A stretch of DNA of 64,000 nt. It comes from Sphaerisporangium cinnabarinum (GTDB lineage: Bacteria; Actinomycetota; Actinomycetes; Actinomycetales; Cellulomonadaceae). Below, in pieces: positions 28,458 to 36,419 of this stretch (position 1 is the first letter of the stretch; each line of letters begins with the position of its first letter). The stretch spans positions 78,259-142,258 of the forward strand of contig QAPD01000022.1 of the NCBI GenBank assembly GCA_003052455.1, given 5' to 3'. The translations under genes were made by a program, and so were the position numbers. The notes beneath the pieces are model-generated. The model saw only the letters and a list, made by a program, of their open reading frames with translations. It was not told the DNA's origin and did no database searches.

Positions 28458-28575
28458 CGCTTCTCCGGTTCCGGTCTGGGGGTACCCCGGTGAACCGGTT
28501 GGACCGGTTGAGCCGGTGGAACCGGTGGGCTCGAACGGGTCGAACGGGGGGGTCTTCGACGATGAGCTCGGTCAT
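28458..28575 (-). other. Frameshifted 5' end of the DUF3631 gene
   Basis: ATG 28575 overlaps the upstream TGA in the usual ATGA form and reads MTELIVEDPP in one frame, then meets seven consecutive C. One C fewer would join it to the DUF3631 frame, giving PFDPFEPTGSTGSTGPTGSP then VLDRVRAWLARF, a sensible acidic N terminus and linker. In the DUF3631 frame there is a TGA two bases into the ATG and no start until GTG 28457. Confidence 0.7.
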
Positions 28576-28808
28576 GCGAGGATCCCCCTTGCCTGCAGGA
28601 TCCTGCGCTGGTGCTCGGCCCGGCGTTCCTCACCGCGACGACGGCACAGCTCCTCGTACGGCACCGTCTCCGCGATCATCCGAGCGACGCGTGCTGCGGT
28701 CTCATGCGACTCGGCGTTCTCCTGCTCGACCTGGCGACGACCAAGCTCGATGCCCTGGGCCAAACCAGCCTCGTACCACTCGAGGCACTCACTCGACGGG
28801 CTGGCCAT
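28572..28808 (-). CDS. Hypothetical protein, 78 residues
   Basis: Helical, charged protein (MASPSSECLEWYEAGLAQG, ENAESHETAARVARMIAE, RRRGEERRAEHQRRILQ). It starts 20 bp inside the previous gene's end, and its stop overlaps ATG 28575 of the DUF3631 gene. No family recognised. Confidence 0.6.
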   Translation of the reverse strand: MASPSSECLEWYEAGLAQGIELGRRQVEQENAESHETAARVARMIAETVPYEELCRRRGEERRAEHQRRILQARGILA

Positions 28809-29073
28809 CGGCGCTCACCTCCTGCAGGAGGTGCAGCTGCCGCGCGTCTACTGGCACAAGCTTCACCAGGACCATGTCGGCCCGGTCTCCTCGAGAACGC
28901 GCACGGCGCACTGCACGCTCGGCCGCGGGGAGGTTGAAGTACAGGTGCCGACGGACGGTCTTGCCGCGCACGAGCACGGCGTAGGACTCGCGGAAGAACA
29001 CCGCGGCATCGTCGGTGGCAGTCGCTAGACTGGGGGTGTTCGCCCTCGAGAACCGCCGCCGCCTGGTCGCCAC
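28789..29073 (-). CDS. Hypothetical protein, 94 residues
   Basis: Core FFRESYAVLVRGKTVRRHLY, then NLPAAERAVRRARSRGDRAD and MVLVKLVPVDARQL. GTG 29073 is the first start, but its ribosome site is poor; GTG 29001 is an alternative that would leave the dyad at 29047-29089 outside the gene. No family recognised; similar small proteins are frequent beside actinophage excisionases. Confidence 0.55.
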   Translation of the reverse strand: MATRRRRFSRANTPSLATATDDAAVFFRESYAVLVRGKTVRRHLYFNLPAAERAVRRARSRGDRADMVLVKLVPVDARQLHLLQEVSADGQPVE

Positions 29074-29089
29074 CCGGGCGGCGTTCTCG
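29047..29089. promoter_or_regulatory. Inverted repeat near the start of the 94-residue gene
   Basis: Arms CGAGAACCGCCGCC and GGCGGCGTTCTCG pair with one bulged base around a 16-bp centre. A TAGACT -10-like hexamer lies just left on the plus strand (29023-29040 region). It could be a hairpin or an operator for the downstream genes. Confidence 0.4.
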
Positions 29090-29103
29090 TGTCTGGGGTG
29101 TGA

Positions 29104-29316
29104 TCACGCGACGTGCCCCCGACCAGCCGTCGGGATCGGAGCGCACAGGATGTGGTCCAACTCGTCGAGGTCGACCTTGAGCAACTTGGGACCGACGCGG
29201 TAGCCGGTCAGGCGCCCCTCTGCGATCCATCGGCGGATCGTTCGGGCGTGGACGTCGTAGCGCTCGCCAGCAACGGCGGTGCTGGCGAGCCGTTCAGGAT
29301 GGGTTGCGGTGCTCAA
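29104..29316 (-). CDS. Excisionase-like HTH protein
   Basis: 70 residues from TTG 29316, with GGAG six bases upstream. The winged-helix core is YDVHARTIRRWIAEGRLTGY followed by RVGPKLLKVDLDELD. This is the classic excisionase/HTH_17 pattern (R-T-I-R-R-W-I-x-x-G-R-L). It is the HTH closest to the integrase, so the more likely recombination directionality factor of the two. Confidence 0.78.
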   Translation of the reverse strand: MSTATHPERLASTAVAGERYDVHARTIRRWIAEGRLTGYRVGPKLLKVDLDELDHILCAPIPTAGRGHVA

Positions 29317-29380
29317 CGGGGGCTCCAGGGGTTGACCTAGAGACCCGTCCTCGCGCTGCGAGTGTGGGCCTAGGAACCCC

Positions 29381-29456
29381 CGGGAATGTTCCCGCCCGGA
29401 GTGCCGGAGCCTGGCACCTCCCCGAATGGGACAGGGTGGGCTGCTAGGGACAGGGT
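29381..29456. promoter_or_regulatory. Palindrome and direct repeats upstream of the excisionase-like gene
   Basis: CGGGAATGTTCCCG (29381-29394) is a 12-of-14 palindrome. GGGACAGGGT occurs twice, at 29428-29437 and 29447-29456, 19 bp apart (about two helix turns). They sit in the 190-bp gap before the excisionase-like gene, where an immunity or Xis operator would be expected. Confidence 0.45.
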
Positions 29457-29507
29457 ATGTGAGTGGGGACACGTCTGGCGAGCCGTACGCTCGGCGTGTC
29501 GCCCGTG

Positions 29508-29951
29508 TCATCGCATCTTGGGCAGCTTGAGCGAGACGTCGAGTCGCCCGGCCGTCGGCGTGTGGCGCGTCATCTCTTCGTACTGCGTCAGCGTCTCGTC
29601 GCGGAACATGCGCGGCGGGTCCTGGCGGCAGATGCGGCATCTGTAGATGTGCGTCCGGTGCCACCCGGGAGTTCCGTAGGCTCCCGTTGTGAACATGTCC
29701 GCGTCAGGGGCGAGGATCCGCGCCTTGCCGTTGTCGGTGCGCACGCCGTAGGTCGTGAACCACTCGTGCACGTAGTCGGGCGGATCGTGCTCGTCGCGCG
29801 GGTCGGGGAACCCGTCGGGCAGCGGGTCCTCTCGCGCCCAGCGCTCAGCCAGCGACTCATAGCGGTAGATCTTCCCGAGCAGTTCCTCGGCGTGCTCCCC
29901 GCGGCCGTGATGCCCCTTCCCTGTGCACACCACGTCCAAGTGCCGCGTCAT
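29508..29951 (-). CDS. Hypothetical protein with Cys/His pairs, 147 residues
   Basis: ATG 29951 overlaps the integrase stop (ATGA), so it is translated with the integrase. Residues CTGKGHHGRGEH near the N terminus and YRCRICRQDPPRMF near residue 115 could form a zinc site. The middle is aromatic and acidic (DPPDYVHEWFTTYGVRT). No family recognised. The coupling suggests a role in integration or excision. Confidence 0.62.
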   Translation of the reverse strand: MTRHLDVVCTGKGHHGRGEHAEELLGKIYRYESLAERWAREDPLPDGFPDPRDEHDPPDYVHEWFTTYGVRTDNGKARILAPDADMFTTGAYGTPGWHRTHIYRCRICRQDPPRMFRDETLTQYEEMTRHTPTAGRLDVSLKLPKMR

Positions 29952-30900
29952 CCCTCTGCCCTCCAGATTCGCTCGACGTCGAGGCTCACGGTCGCACTCG
30001 CCATGACGGCCAGCGCGGCGGCGATCTCCGCGTCTCGGGTCTGCGCCGCGTGCTGGTAGCGCAGCGCGGCCTGCGGTGACGTGTGCCCAGCACGGGCCAT
30101 GAGCTCGGCCGTCGTCGCCCCGGTGCGGGCGGCGAGCGTCAAGGCGCTGTGTCGTAGCCCGTGCACACGCAACGCAGGCTTGCCGATCGCGGCGGCAGCG
30201 GGCCGGATCTTGTCTCGCAGCGTCGAGGGCGCCCACCACGCTCCGTCGCGGTGGAACAGCAGCCCTTGGGGACCGGGCGCGGCAAGTTCGGCCAGGTGGA
30301 CGCGGAGCGCTTCGACGACGTGCGGGGGCAGGTGCACGGTCCGGCGTCCGGCGTCGGTCTTCGGCGGCCCGACGACGGGCTCGTGGTGCGGCAGGTGCTG
30401 GACCTGGCGCACCACGCGCACGGACCCGGCCTTGAGGTCGACGTCGGCGCGGCGCAGCTCCAGCAGCTCACCCAGGCGCAGTGCTCCCCAGCCTGCCAGC
30501 AGGACGAGCGCGGACAGATCCGACCGGATCGTGGCGGCGAGGGCGGCGAGTTCGTGGGGCTCGAGCGTCACGGGTTCGACAGCTCGCCTAGCCTGCCCAG
30601 CACCCTCCACGCGGCACGGGCTCACGCTCACGAGGTCTTCACGCACGGCAGCCCGGTAGATCGTGCGCAGCAGGGCGTAGGCGTGGGCGACGGCCGTGCT
30701 CCCGGTGCGGTCCGGGCGCGAGGTCTTGGCAGCCGCGGCGGCGAGGTCGCGGCGCAAGGTCGCCTCCCAGCGCGCTACCTCGGTGGGTGTGACGTCCGCC
30801 AGGAGACGCTCGGCGAGCGTCGGGAGGATGTGGGAGTCGAGGTAGTGCCGGTACTGGCGGACCGTCGTGGGACGTAGGTCGCGAGTCCTACCGCGGGAGC
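29948..30900 (-). CDS. Tyrosine recombinase/integrase, 5'-truncated at attR
   Basis: About 300 residues remain. The core-binding domain begins LRPTTVRQYRHYLDSHILPT. The catalytic domain has the first Arg in GALRLGELLELRRADV, HGLRHS (His-x-x-Arg), AGHTS and the nucleophile Tyr in ALRYQHA. The N-terminal arm-binding domain and any start codon are absent: the frame reads straight through the 17-bp att core into chromosome. In the excised circle the same frame meets TAA and TGA at the left end. The gene is therefore incomplete in both states, unless an unusual start is used. Catalytic residues are intact. Confidence 0.88.
30884..30900 (+). repeat. attR core, 17-bp direct repeat
   Basis: Exact copy of the tRNA-Asn 3' end AGTCCTACCGCGGGAGC. 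Sequence to its left (GACGTAGGTCGCG) mimics the tRNA T arm, as expected of the element side; sequence to its right is the displaced chromosome. Confidence 0.9.
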
Positions 30901-30910
30901 CCTCAGGTTC

Positions 30911-30938
30911 GGCCCCGACCGCACAACGGTCCGGGGCC
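30911..30938. terminator. Displaced native terminator of tRNA-Asn
   Basis: Hairpin arms GGCCCCGACCG and CGGTCCGGGGCC (one bulged G) lie 11 bp after attR. Before insertion it would have followed tRNA-Asn directly. The stretch 30901-31095 holds no gene. Confidence 0.65.
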
Positions 30939-31095
30939 GGACCTCTTGCGTCTCCGGGACGAACCTCCGTCCGGCGCGGGAGCGTCCGACCTCTCCGAGC
31001 ACCCGTCGACGCGTCCGCGCCGCTCGCGCGGGCCGGGCGTCTGCGGACACACCTCCGTCGGCGCAGGACGCCCCGGACCGACCGAGGCCGCCGGG

Positions 31096-33042
31096 TCAGG
31101 CGATCTCGCCCTCGCGCAGCGTGCGGCGCTCGGCCTCGACGGCGAGGAGGGCGGCGAAAGCCTCCTGGTACGCGGCGAGGTCGACCGACGGGTCGAGGCG
31201 CTGGAGCCGGCTCTTGGCGTCGGCGACGCGGCGGGTGAGGCCCAGGTCGACGAGGCCGCGCACGACCCCCGCGACGTAGCCGCCGACGACGTTCTCCCGG
31301 TCCTCGGGCAGGGGTGCGACGGCGAGCTCGGTCACGAGGCCGCGCACGGGCTCGGCGGCCTGCTCGACGACTGCCTCGACCCAGTGCCCGGCGCCGAGCG
31401 ACCTGCCCTCGCGCACGCCGCCCGCGGCGCGGATCGCAGCGTGGACCGCGCGCCAGGCCGGGACGGCGAACGCGTCCTCGCCCAGGTCGTCGAACATCGG
31501 CGGCACGTGCTGGGGGTACTGGAGGACGGCGGCGAGCGCGAGACGTTCCCGGCGCGCGACGGGGTCGCGGGGGTCGGGCAGGGGCAGCGCGGGGACCTCG
31601 GGCTCGGGTGCGCGGGACTCCGCACCGGGGCGGGCGTCGTCGGACCGCGTGGTCCGGACGGGCCCGGGTGCGCTGCCGCGCTTGGCGGCCGCGGCGACCT
31701 CGCGCCGGACGCGCTCCGCGTCGGTGCCGATCCAGCCGGCGAGCATGCGCGCGTACTCGGGCCGCAGCGCGGTGTCGCGGATGCCGGCGACGACCGGCGC
31801 GGCGGCGCGCAGGGCGCCGACGCGCCCCTCGGCCGTGTCGAGGTCGAACGACGCGAGCGTGGTCCGGATGACGAACTCGAAGAGCGGCTGGCGGCCGTCG
31901 ACGAGCGCGCGCACCGCGTCCGGCCCCCGCGCCATGCGCAGCTCGCAGGGGTCCATGCCGCTCGGCTCGACGGCGACGAACGTCTGGGCGTAGAAGCGCT
32001 GGTCCTCGCCGAACGCCCGCACGGCCGCCTTCTGTCCCGCGGCGTCGCCGTCGAACGTGAAGACGACCTCTCCCCCGACGGACGCGCCCGACGCGAGCTG
32101 CATGCCGCCGCCCGCGGTCGTGTCGCCGAGCAGGCGCCGGACGATGCGCGCGTGGTCCGAGCCGAACGCGGTGCCGCACGTCGCGACGGCCGTCGTCACG
32201 CCGGACAGGTGCGCGGCCATGACGTCCGTGTACCCCTCGACGACGACGACGCGCTTCTGCTTCGCGATCTCGCGCTTGGCGAGGTCGATGCCGTAGAGCA
32301 CGTGCGACTTCTTGTAGAGCGTGGTCTCGGGGGTGTTGAGGTACTTGGGGCCCTGGTCCTCGTCGTAGAGGCGGCGGGCGCCGAACCCGATGATCTCGCC
32401 CGTCACGTCGCGGATGGGCCACATGAGGCGGCCGCGGAACCGGTCGTAGATACCGCGCTGACCCTGGCTCATGAGGCCGGAGGCGACGAGCTCCGCCTGG
32501 GTGAAGCCGCGGCCCTGGAGGTGGCGCTGGAGGTTGTCCCAGCCGGTGGGCGCGTACCCGACGCCGAAGTGCTCGGCGTCGGCCCGCTCGAAGCTGCGCT
32601 CGGCGAGGAACGCGCGCGCGGCCTGGGCGCCCGGGGCGAAGAGCTGCTCGGAGAAGTACTGGGCGGCGACGCGGTGCGCCTCGAGCAGCCGCTGGCGGCG
32701 ACCGGGCTCCTCGCGGGGGCGCTGCGGGCCGCCGGAGTCCTCGTAGCGCAGCTGGATGCCGATGCGGTCCGCGAGGTACTCGACGGCCTCGACGAAGGTC
32801 AGGCCGTCGATCTTCTGCACGAACGAGATGACGTCGCCGCCCTCGCCGCACCCGAAGCAGTGCCAGCGCCCGACGCCGGGGCGCACGTGGAACGACGGCG
32901 AGCGCTCGTCGTGGAACGGGCACAGACCCTTGAGCGAGCCGACGCCGGCGGTCTTGAGGGTGACGTGCGCGGAGACGATCTCGTCGATCCGCGCGCGGTC
33001 GCGGACGGCTTCCACGTCCTCGCGTCGAATCAGGCCTGCCAC
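31096..33042 (-). CDS. dnaG: DNA primase
   Basis: Makes RNA primers for DNA replication. N-terminal zinc finger: CPFHDERSPSFHV then HCFGCGEGGD near residue 40-65. TOPRIM: VVVVEGYTDVMAAH, CGTAFGSDH and FTFDGDAAGQKAA. The C-terminal third is the helicase-interaction domain. It has 648 residues from GTG 33042 (protein MAGLIRREDVEAVRDRARID). The stop lies 195 bp from attR, so it is chromosomal and not part of the element. Confidence 0.96.
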   Translation of the reverse strand: MAGLIRREDVEAVRDRARIDEIVSAHVTLKTAGVGSLKGLCPFHDERSPSFHVRPGVGRWHCFGCGEGGDVISFVQKIDGLTFVEAVEYLADRIGIQLRYEDSGGPQRPREEPGRRQRLLEAHRVAAQYFSEQLFAPGAQAARAFLAERSFERADAEHFGVGYAPTGWDNLQRHLQGRGFTQAELVASGLMSQGQRGIYDRFRGRLMWPIRDVTGEIIGFGARRLYDEDQGPKYLNTPETTLYKKSHVLYGIDLAKREIAKQKRVVVVEGYTDVMAAHLSGVTTAVATCGTAFGSDHARIVRRLLGDTTAGGGMQLASGASVGGEVVFTFDGDAAGQKAAVRAFGEDQRFYAQTFVAVEPSGMDPCELRMARGPDAVRALVDGRQPLFEFVIRTTLASFDLDTAEGRVGALRAAAPVVAGIRDTALRPEYARMLAGWIGTDAERVRREVAAAAKRGSAPGPVRTTRSDDARPGAESRAPEPEVPALPLPDPRDPVARRERLALAAVLQYPQHVPPMFDDLGEDAFAVPAWRAVHAAIRAAGGVREGRSLGAGHWVEAVVEQAAEPVRGLVTELAVAPLPEDRENVVGGYVAGVVRGLVDLGLTRRVADAKSRLQRLDPSVDLAAYQEAFAALLAVEAERRTLREGEIA

Positions 33043-33051
33043 GAGGCGAGT

Positions 33052-34023
33052 CTATGCGCCCCGGACCGGCCCGGCGGGTGCCCCGGCGGCGGCGTCCGTC
33101 ACCTCCGTCCCGGTCCCCGCCGTCGCCCCCACGAGGGCCGCGCGCGACGCCGCGCAGCGGCGCGCGTACGCGCCCGGGGTGACACCGGTCGCGCGCGCGA
33201 AGTCCGCCCCGAGGTGGGCCTGGTCGTAGTAGCCGACGGCGGTCGCGAGCGCCGCGAGGTCCTGGCCCGGGTCCGCCGCCAGGAGGTCCGCGGCGAGGTG
33301 CACGCGGTGCCGCTGGAGCACCCACTTGGGGCTCACGCCGACGGACGCGGCGAACAGACGCTGGAGCGAGCGCGCGGACGTGCCGACGACGTCCGCGAGG
33401 TCCCCGACGCCCGCCCCCGGCCCGAGCTCGCCGCCGACGAGCGCGGCGAACGCCCGCGCGACCCGGTCGAGGTCGCGCGTCGCGCGGGGTGTGCGGACCC
33501 GCTCGGCCCGGGCGCGCAGCAGCGGCTCGACCGTCCGCGCGGCCTCCTCGTCGCGGCCCGCGACCGCGAGGGCGAGCGCCGCGGCGCCGGTGCGCTCCGC
33601 CGTCGGGCCGAGCAGCGCCGCGGCCGGGACCTGCACGCCGGGACGCACGGCGTCCGGGTGGCCGAGCAGCACCCGGAAGGCGCCCGGCCGGAGCTTGGTG
33701 CCGACGACGGCGCCCGACCCGGTCAGCGTGCGCTCGAACAGGCCGGGTGGGATCCCGTGCGCGACGTACCCCGACTCCTCGGCGACGACGTTCGCGACCG
33801 GGTGGGGCACGAGGACCTGCGTGAACGCCGCGCCGGGCGGGAGGTCCCACCGCACGACCCAGTGCCGCTCCACCAGGTCCGCGAGGTCGGGGGCGGGCTC
33901 GACGCGCACGAGCTCGAAGCCGCGGCGCGCGGCTGCCGGGTCGACGAGACCGCGGACGGACGTCGTCGGGCGCCGGGGCCCCACGGGGGCACCGGGACCG
34001 GCGGGTTCGAACACCTGTCGCAT
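33052..34023 (-). CDS. AraC-family transcriptional regulator
   Basis: About 323 residues. The N-terminal sensor domain contains RHWVVRWDLPPGAAFTQVLV and HPVANVVAEESG. The C-terminal double HTH is visible as GVGDLADVVGTSARSLQRLF and LAALATAVGYYDQAHLGADF followed by RATGVTPGAYARR. ATG 34023 is very close to GGAGG; GTG 34014 has better spacing. It is divergent from the VOC gene and probably controls it. Confidence 0.9.
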   Translation of the reverse strand: MRQVFEPAGPGAPVGPRRPTTSVRGLVDPAAARRGFELVRVEPAPDLADLVERHWVVRWDLPPGAAFTQVLVPHPVANVVAEESGYVAHGIPPGLFERTLTGSGAVVGTKLRPGAFRVLLGHPDAVRPGVQVPAAALLGPTAERTGAAALALAVAGRDEEAARTVEPLLRARAERVRTPRATRDLDRVARAFAALVGGELGPGAGVGDLADVVGTSARSLQRLFAASVGVSPKWVLQRHRVHLAADLLAADPGQDLAALATAVGYYDQAHLGADFARATGVTPGAYARRCAASRAALVGATAGTGTEVTDAAAGAPAGPVRGA

Positions 34024-34110
34024 TCCTCCAAGACTGGCACGGCCCGCCGACACCAGCATGGGGGGACGGCCCGTCCCCGGAGGGCGGGGAACCACGAGGA
34101 GGAGGACACC

Positions 34111-34563
34111 ATGGAGATGTCGGCACTGCACCCCAACGTCACGGTGAGCGGCGCGCGCGAGGCGATCGCGTTCTACGAGGCCGCGCTCGGCGCCGAGGTG
34201 GTCGACACGATCACGGCGGGCGACGCCGTCATCCACTCCGACCTGCGGCTCGTCTCCCCGGCGGGGACCAGCACGTTCACCGTCGCGGAGGCGTTCCCGC
34301 CGGACTCGGTCGCGCCGGAGCCCGGCGCACCGACGCACGCGTCGTTCACCGTCCCGGTCGAGGACACCGACGCGGCGTACGCGCGGGCGCTCGCAGCCGG
34401 CGCGTCGAGCCTCGCGGAGCCGTCGGACTGGTTCGAGGGGTTCCGCCAGGCGGCGGTGCGCGACCCGTTCGGGCACCGCTGGTACTTCGCGACCGTCGCG
34501 GACTCCGTCACGGCCGAGGACGTGCAGCGCGCGAGCGACGCGTGGGTCGCGGAGCGCGGCTGA
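34111..34563 (+). CDS. VOC-fold (glyoxalase/bleomycin-resistance-like) protein
   Basis: 150 residues from ATG 34111, with GGAGG in front. Pattern of PhnB/YciE-type VOC proteins: LHPNVTVSGAREAIAFYEAA, GAPTHASFTVPVEDTDAAYA and VRDPFGHRWYFATV. PhnB-like members often lack a full metal site and have no defined substrate. Divergent AraC gene 87 bp away suggests an inducible pair. Confidence 0.88.
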   Translation: MEMSALHPNVTVSGAREAIAFYEAALGAEVVDTITAGDAVIHSDLRLVSPAGTSTFTVAEAFPPDSVAPEPGAPTHASFTVPVEDTDAAYARALAAGASSLAEPSDWFEGFRQAAVRDPFGHRWYFATVADSVTAEDVQRASDAWVAERG

Positions 34564-34584
34564 CCCGGCCCGTGCGCCCGTCGG

Positions 34585-35913
34585 TCAGGCGGGCGGGCGC
34601 ACGAGCCGCGCGTGGAGCTGCATCGCGGAGACGTCGGTGAGCGACGCGACCTGGTCGATCACCACGCGCAGGCGGGCGGCGTCGTCGGGCGCCGCCTCCC
34701 AGTCCGCCGCGAACGACGGCTCGAGCGCGACGGGCGCGCGCTCGCCCAGGACGTGCACCAGGTCGGCGATCACCTCGCGCTGGCGCTGGTAGAGCGGCTC
34801 CTGCTCGCGCGGCGCCATGACGTACGCGACCGCGACGCCCTTGAGCACGAGGATCTCGGCGACCGTCTCGTCCGGCACGACGAGCCGCGCCGCGTACCGC
34901 GTGAGCGGGCCGTCCCCGAACAGCGCGCGCGTCGCGTCCTGGGCCGCGCCCGTGAACCGGCCGATGAGCTGGCTCGTCGCGTCCTTGAGCGCGGCGAGCG
35001 CGCGACGTGACCCGTCGAACCCGGTCACCAGGTGCCCGGTGCCCTGGAGCCGCGTGATCGCGGCGTCGAGCGCCGCCTCGTCGTACGCGGTGCCGTACCA
35101 GGAGTGGACGGCGCGCACGACGCGCGCACGCTCGTCGGGGTCGTCGAGCACGGCGAGCTCGATGCGCCCGCCGACGACGGCGTCCTCGACGTCGTGCACG
35201 GAGTACGACACGTCGTCCGCGAGGTCCATGACCTGCGCCTCGAGGCACTTCACCTGGGCGGGCGCCCCGGCGCGCAGCCAGTCGAACACCGGGCGGTCGT
35301 CCTCGTAGACGCCGAACTTGTGGGTGGGTCGGCCGTCCGCGCGCAGCGGCGCCTCCCCCGCGCCCCACGGGTACTTGACGCTCGCGTCGAGGCTCGCGCG
35401 CGTGAGGTTGAGCCCGTACGACCGGCCGTCCTCCACGACCTTGGGCTCGAGCCGCGTGAGGAGGCGCAGCGTCTGCGCGTTGCCCTCGAACCCGCCGACA
35501 TCGACCGCGAGGTCCGCGAGCGCCCGCTCGCCGTTGTGCCCGAACGGCGGGTGCCCGAGGTCGTGCGCGAGGCACGCGGTGTCGACGATGTCCGGGTCGC
35601 AGCCGAGCGCCTTGCCGATCTCGCGGCCCACCTGGGCGACCTCGAGCGTGTGCGTGAGCCGGGTGCGGACGAAGTCGTCGCTGCCCGGCCCGAGCACCTG
35701 CGTCTTGGCGCCGAGGCGGCGCAGCGCCGACGAGTGCACGATGCGGGCGCGGTCGCGCTCGAACGGTGTGCGGGCCCGGGACTTCGCGGACTCGACGAAC
35801 CACCGCTCGGTGTCGGCGTCGGAGTACGACGCCGTGCCCTCCTCGCCGCGCGCCGGGCGCGGGCCGGTCCCCACGACCGCGGGGTCGAACGCCTGCTGCT
35901 CGAACGTCTGCAC
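34585..35913 (-). CDS. dgt: Deoxyguanosinetriphosphate triphosphohydrolase-like HD protein
   Basis: Hydrolyses dNTPs to deoxynucleoside and triphosphate, helping to set dNTP pools. The HD-domain metal residues are in [14 protein letters not shown] and [16 protein letters not shown], plus a later [13 protein letters not shown]-terminal [21 protein letters not shown] is the family nucleotide-binding region. About 442 residues from GTG 35913; GTG 35940 is an alternative. In actinobacteria dgt often lies close to dnaG, as here. Confidence 0.94.
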   Translation of the reverse strand: MQTFEQQAFDPAVVGTGPRPARGEEGTASYSDADTERWFVESAKSRARTPFERDRARIVHSSALRRLGAKTQVLGPGSDDFVRTRLTHTLEVAQVGREIGKALGCDPDIVDTACLAHDLGHPPFGHNGERALADLAVDVGGFEGNAQTLRLLTRLEPKVVEDGRSYGLNLTRASLDASVKYPWGAGEAPLRADGRPTHKFGVYEDDRPVFDWLRAGAPAQVKCLEAQVMDLADDVSYSVHDVEDAVVGGRIELAVLDDPDERARVVRAVHSWYGTAYDEAALDAAITRLQGTGHLVTGFDGSRRALAALKDATSQLIGRFTGAAQDATRALFGDGPLTRYAARLVVPDETVAEILVLKGVAVAYVMAPREQEPLYQRQREVIADLVHVLGERAPVALEPSFAADWEAAPDDAARLRVVIDQVASLTDVSAMQLHARLVRPPA

Positions 35914-35987
35914 GGGCCCCAGCGTAACGACGCCGGTCACGACGTGGCGGACGGCGTGCGCGCCGTCACGGGCGTACCCTCCCGCGT

Positions 35988-36419
35988 ATGGGTGCAGCGC
36001 GTGCGCTCGAGCTGCGGGCCGTCACCGTCGACGGCCTGGTCGAGGTCGTCCCGTACGTGGACGGCCGGTCGCTCGTGGACGTCGTCGGACGGTTCGAGTC
36101 GGCGCGCGGGTACTCCCCCGCGGGCGCGTACGGCGGGCTGGTCCCCGCGTTCTTCCGCTACGGCGACGCCGCGCACCAGTGGTACGGCCGCGGGCGCGTG
36201 CCCGCGGGCGGTCGGGCGTGGGTGCTCGCGTGCGACTGCCACGAGGCGGGCTGCTGGCCGTTCGAGGTGGCCGTGTCCGCCGACGCGACCACCGTCACGT
36301 GGCGCGACCTCACGCAGCCGTTCCGCCCCGAGTGGGACTACTCCGCGCTCGGGCCGTTCACGTTCGACCGCGCGCAGTACGACGACGCGGTGCGCGCGGT
36401 CGCGCACCTGTTCGGCTAG
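35988..36419 (+). CDS. Conserved hypothetical protein, 143 residues
   Basis: Soluble protein from ATG 35988. Features: [34 protein letters not shown], and a Cys/His cluster [16 protein letters not shown] that could bind a metal. [21 protein letters not shown] stretch follows. No known fold is claimed. Its end overlaps the convergent GH13 gene by four bases. Confidence 0.8.
   Translation: MGAARALELRAVTVDGLVEVVPYVDGRSLVDVVGRFESARGYSPAGAYGGLVPAFFRYGDAAHQWYGRGRVPAGGRAWVLACDCHEAGCWPFEVAVSADATTVTWRDLTQPFRPEWDYSALGPFTFDRAQYDDAVRAVAHLFG

Larger units (their letters stand above)
17098..30900. mobile_element. 13.8-kb integrated element in tRNA-Asn, satellite- or prophage-like
   Basis: Bounded by 17-bp direct repeats in the tRNA-Asn 3' end and holding a tyrosine integrase at the right boundary. 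Content: two excisionase-like HTH genes, a DUF3631 ATPase, P27-type small terminase, truncated tape-measure gene, many 50-150 residue unknowns, and cargo on the left (KOW-like, HIRAN, DUF6338, lipoprotein). Most leftward genes overlap by four bases. No capsid, portal, large terminase, lysis or partition gene is seen. By eye, 18.6-21.9 kb is lower in GC than the flanks. A phage satellite or reduced prophage is the best reading; an integrative plasmid is less likely because no transfer gene is visible. Confidence 0.88.

Noticed and set aside
27340..28540. CCGGTT nonamer repeats as a CRISPR array
   Set aside because: Units are 9 bp with no spacers, and they encode Gly/Ser/Thr linkers in frame.
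30900..34126. Upstream extension of the integrase frame into the chromosome
   Set aside because: The frame is open only because it is antisense-type shadow over dnaG; no start or integrase N-terminal sequence appears beyond the att core.
30946..34563. 1205-codon plus-strand frame over dnaG and the AraC gene
   Set aside because: Only its last 150 codons (34111-34563) form a real VOC gene with its own ribosome site; the rest is antisense to dnaG.
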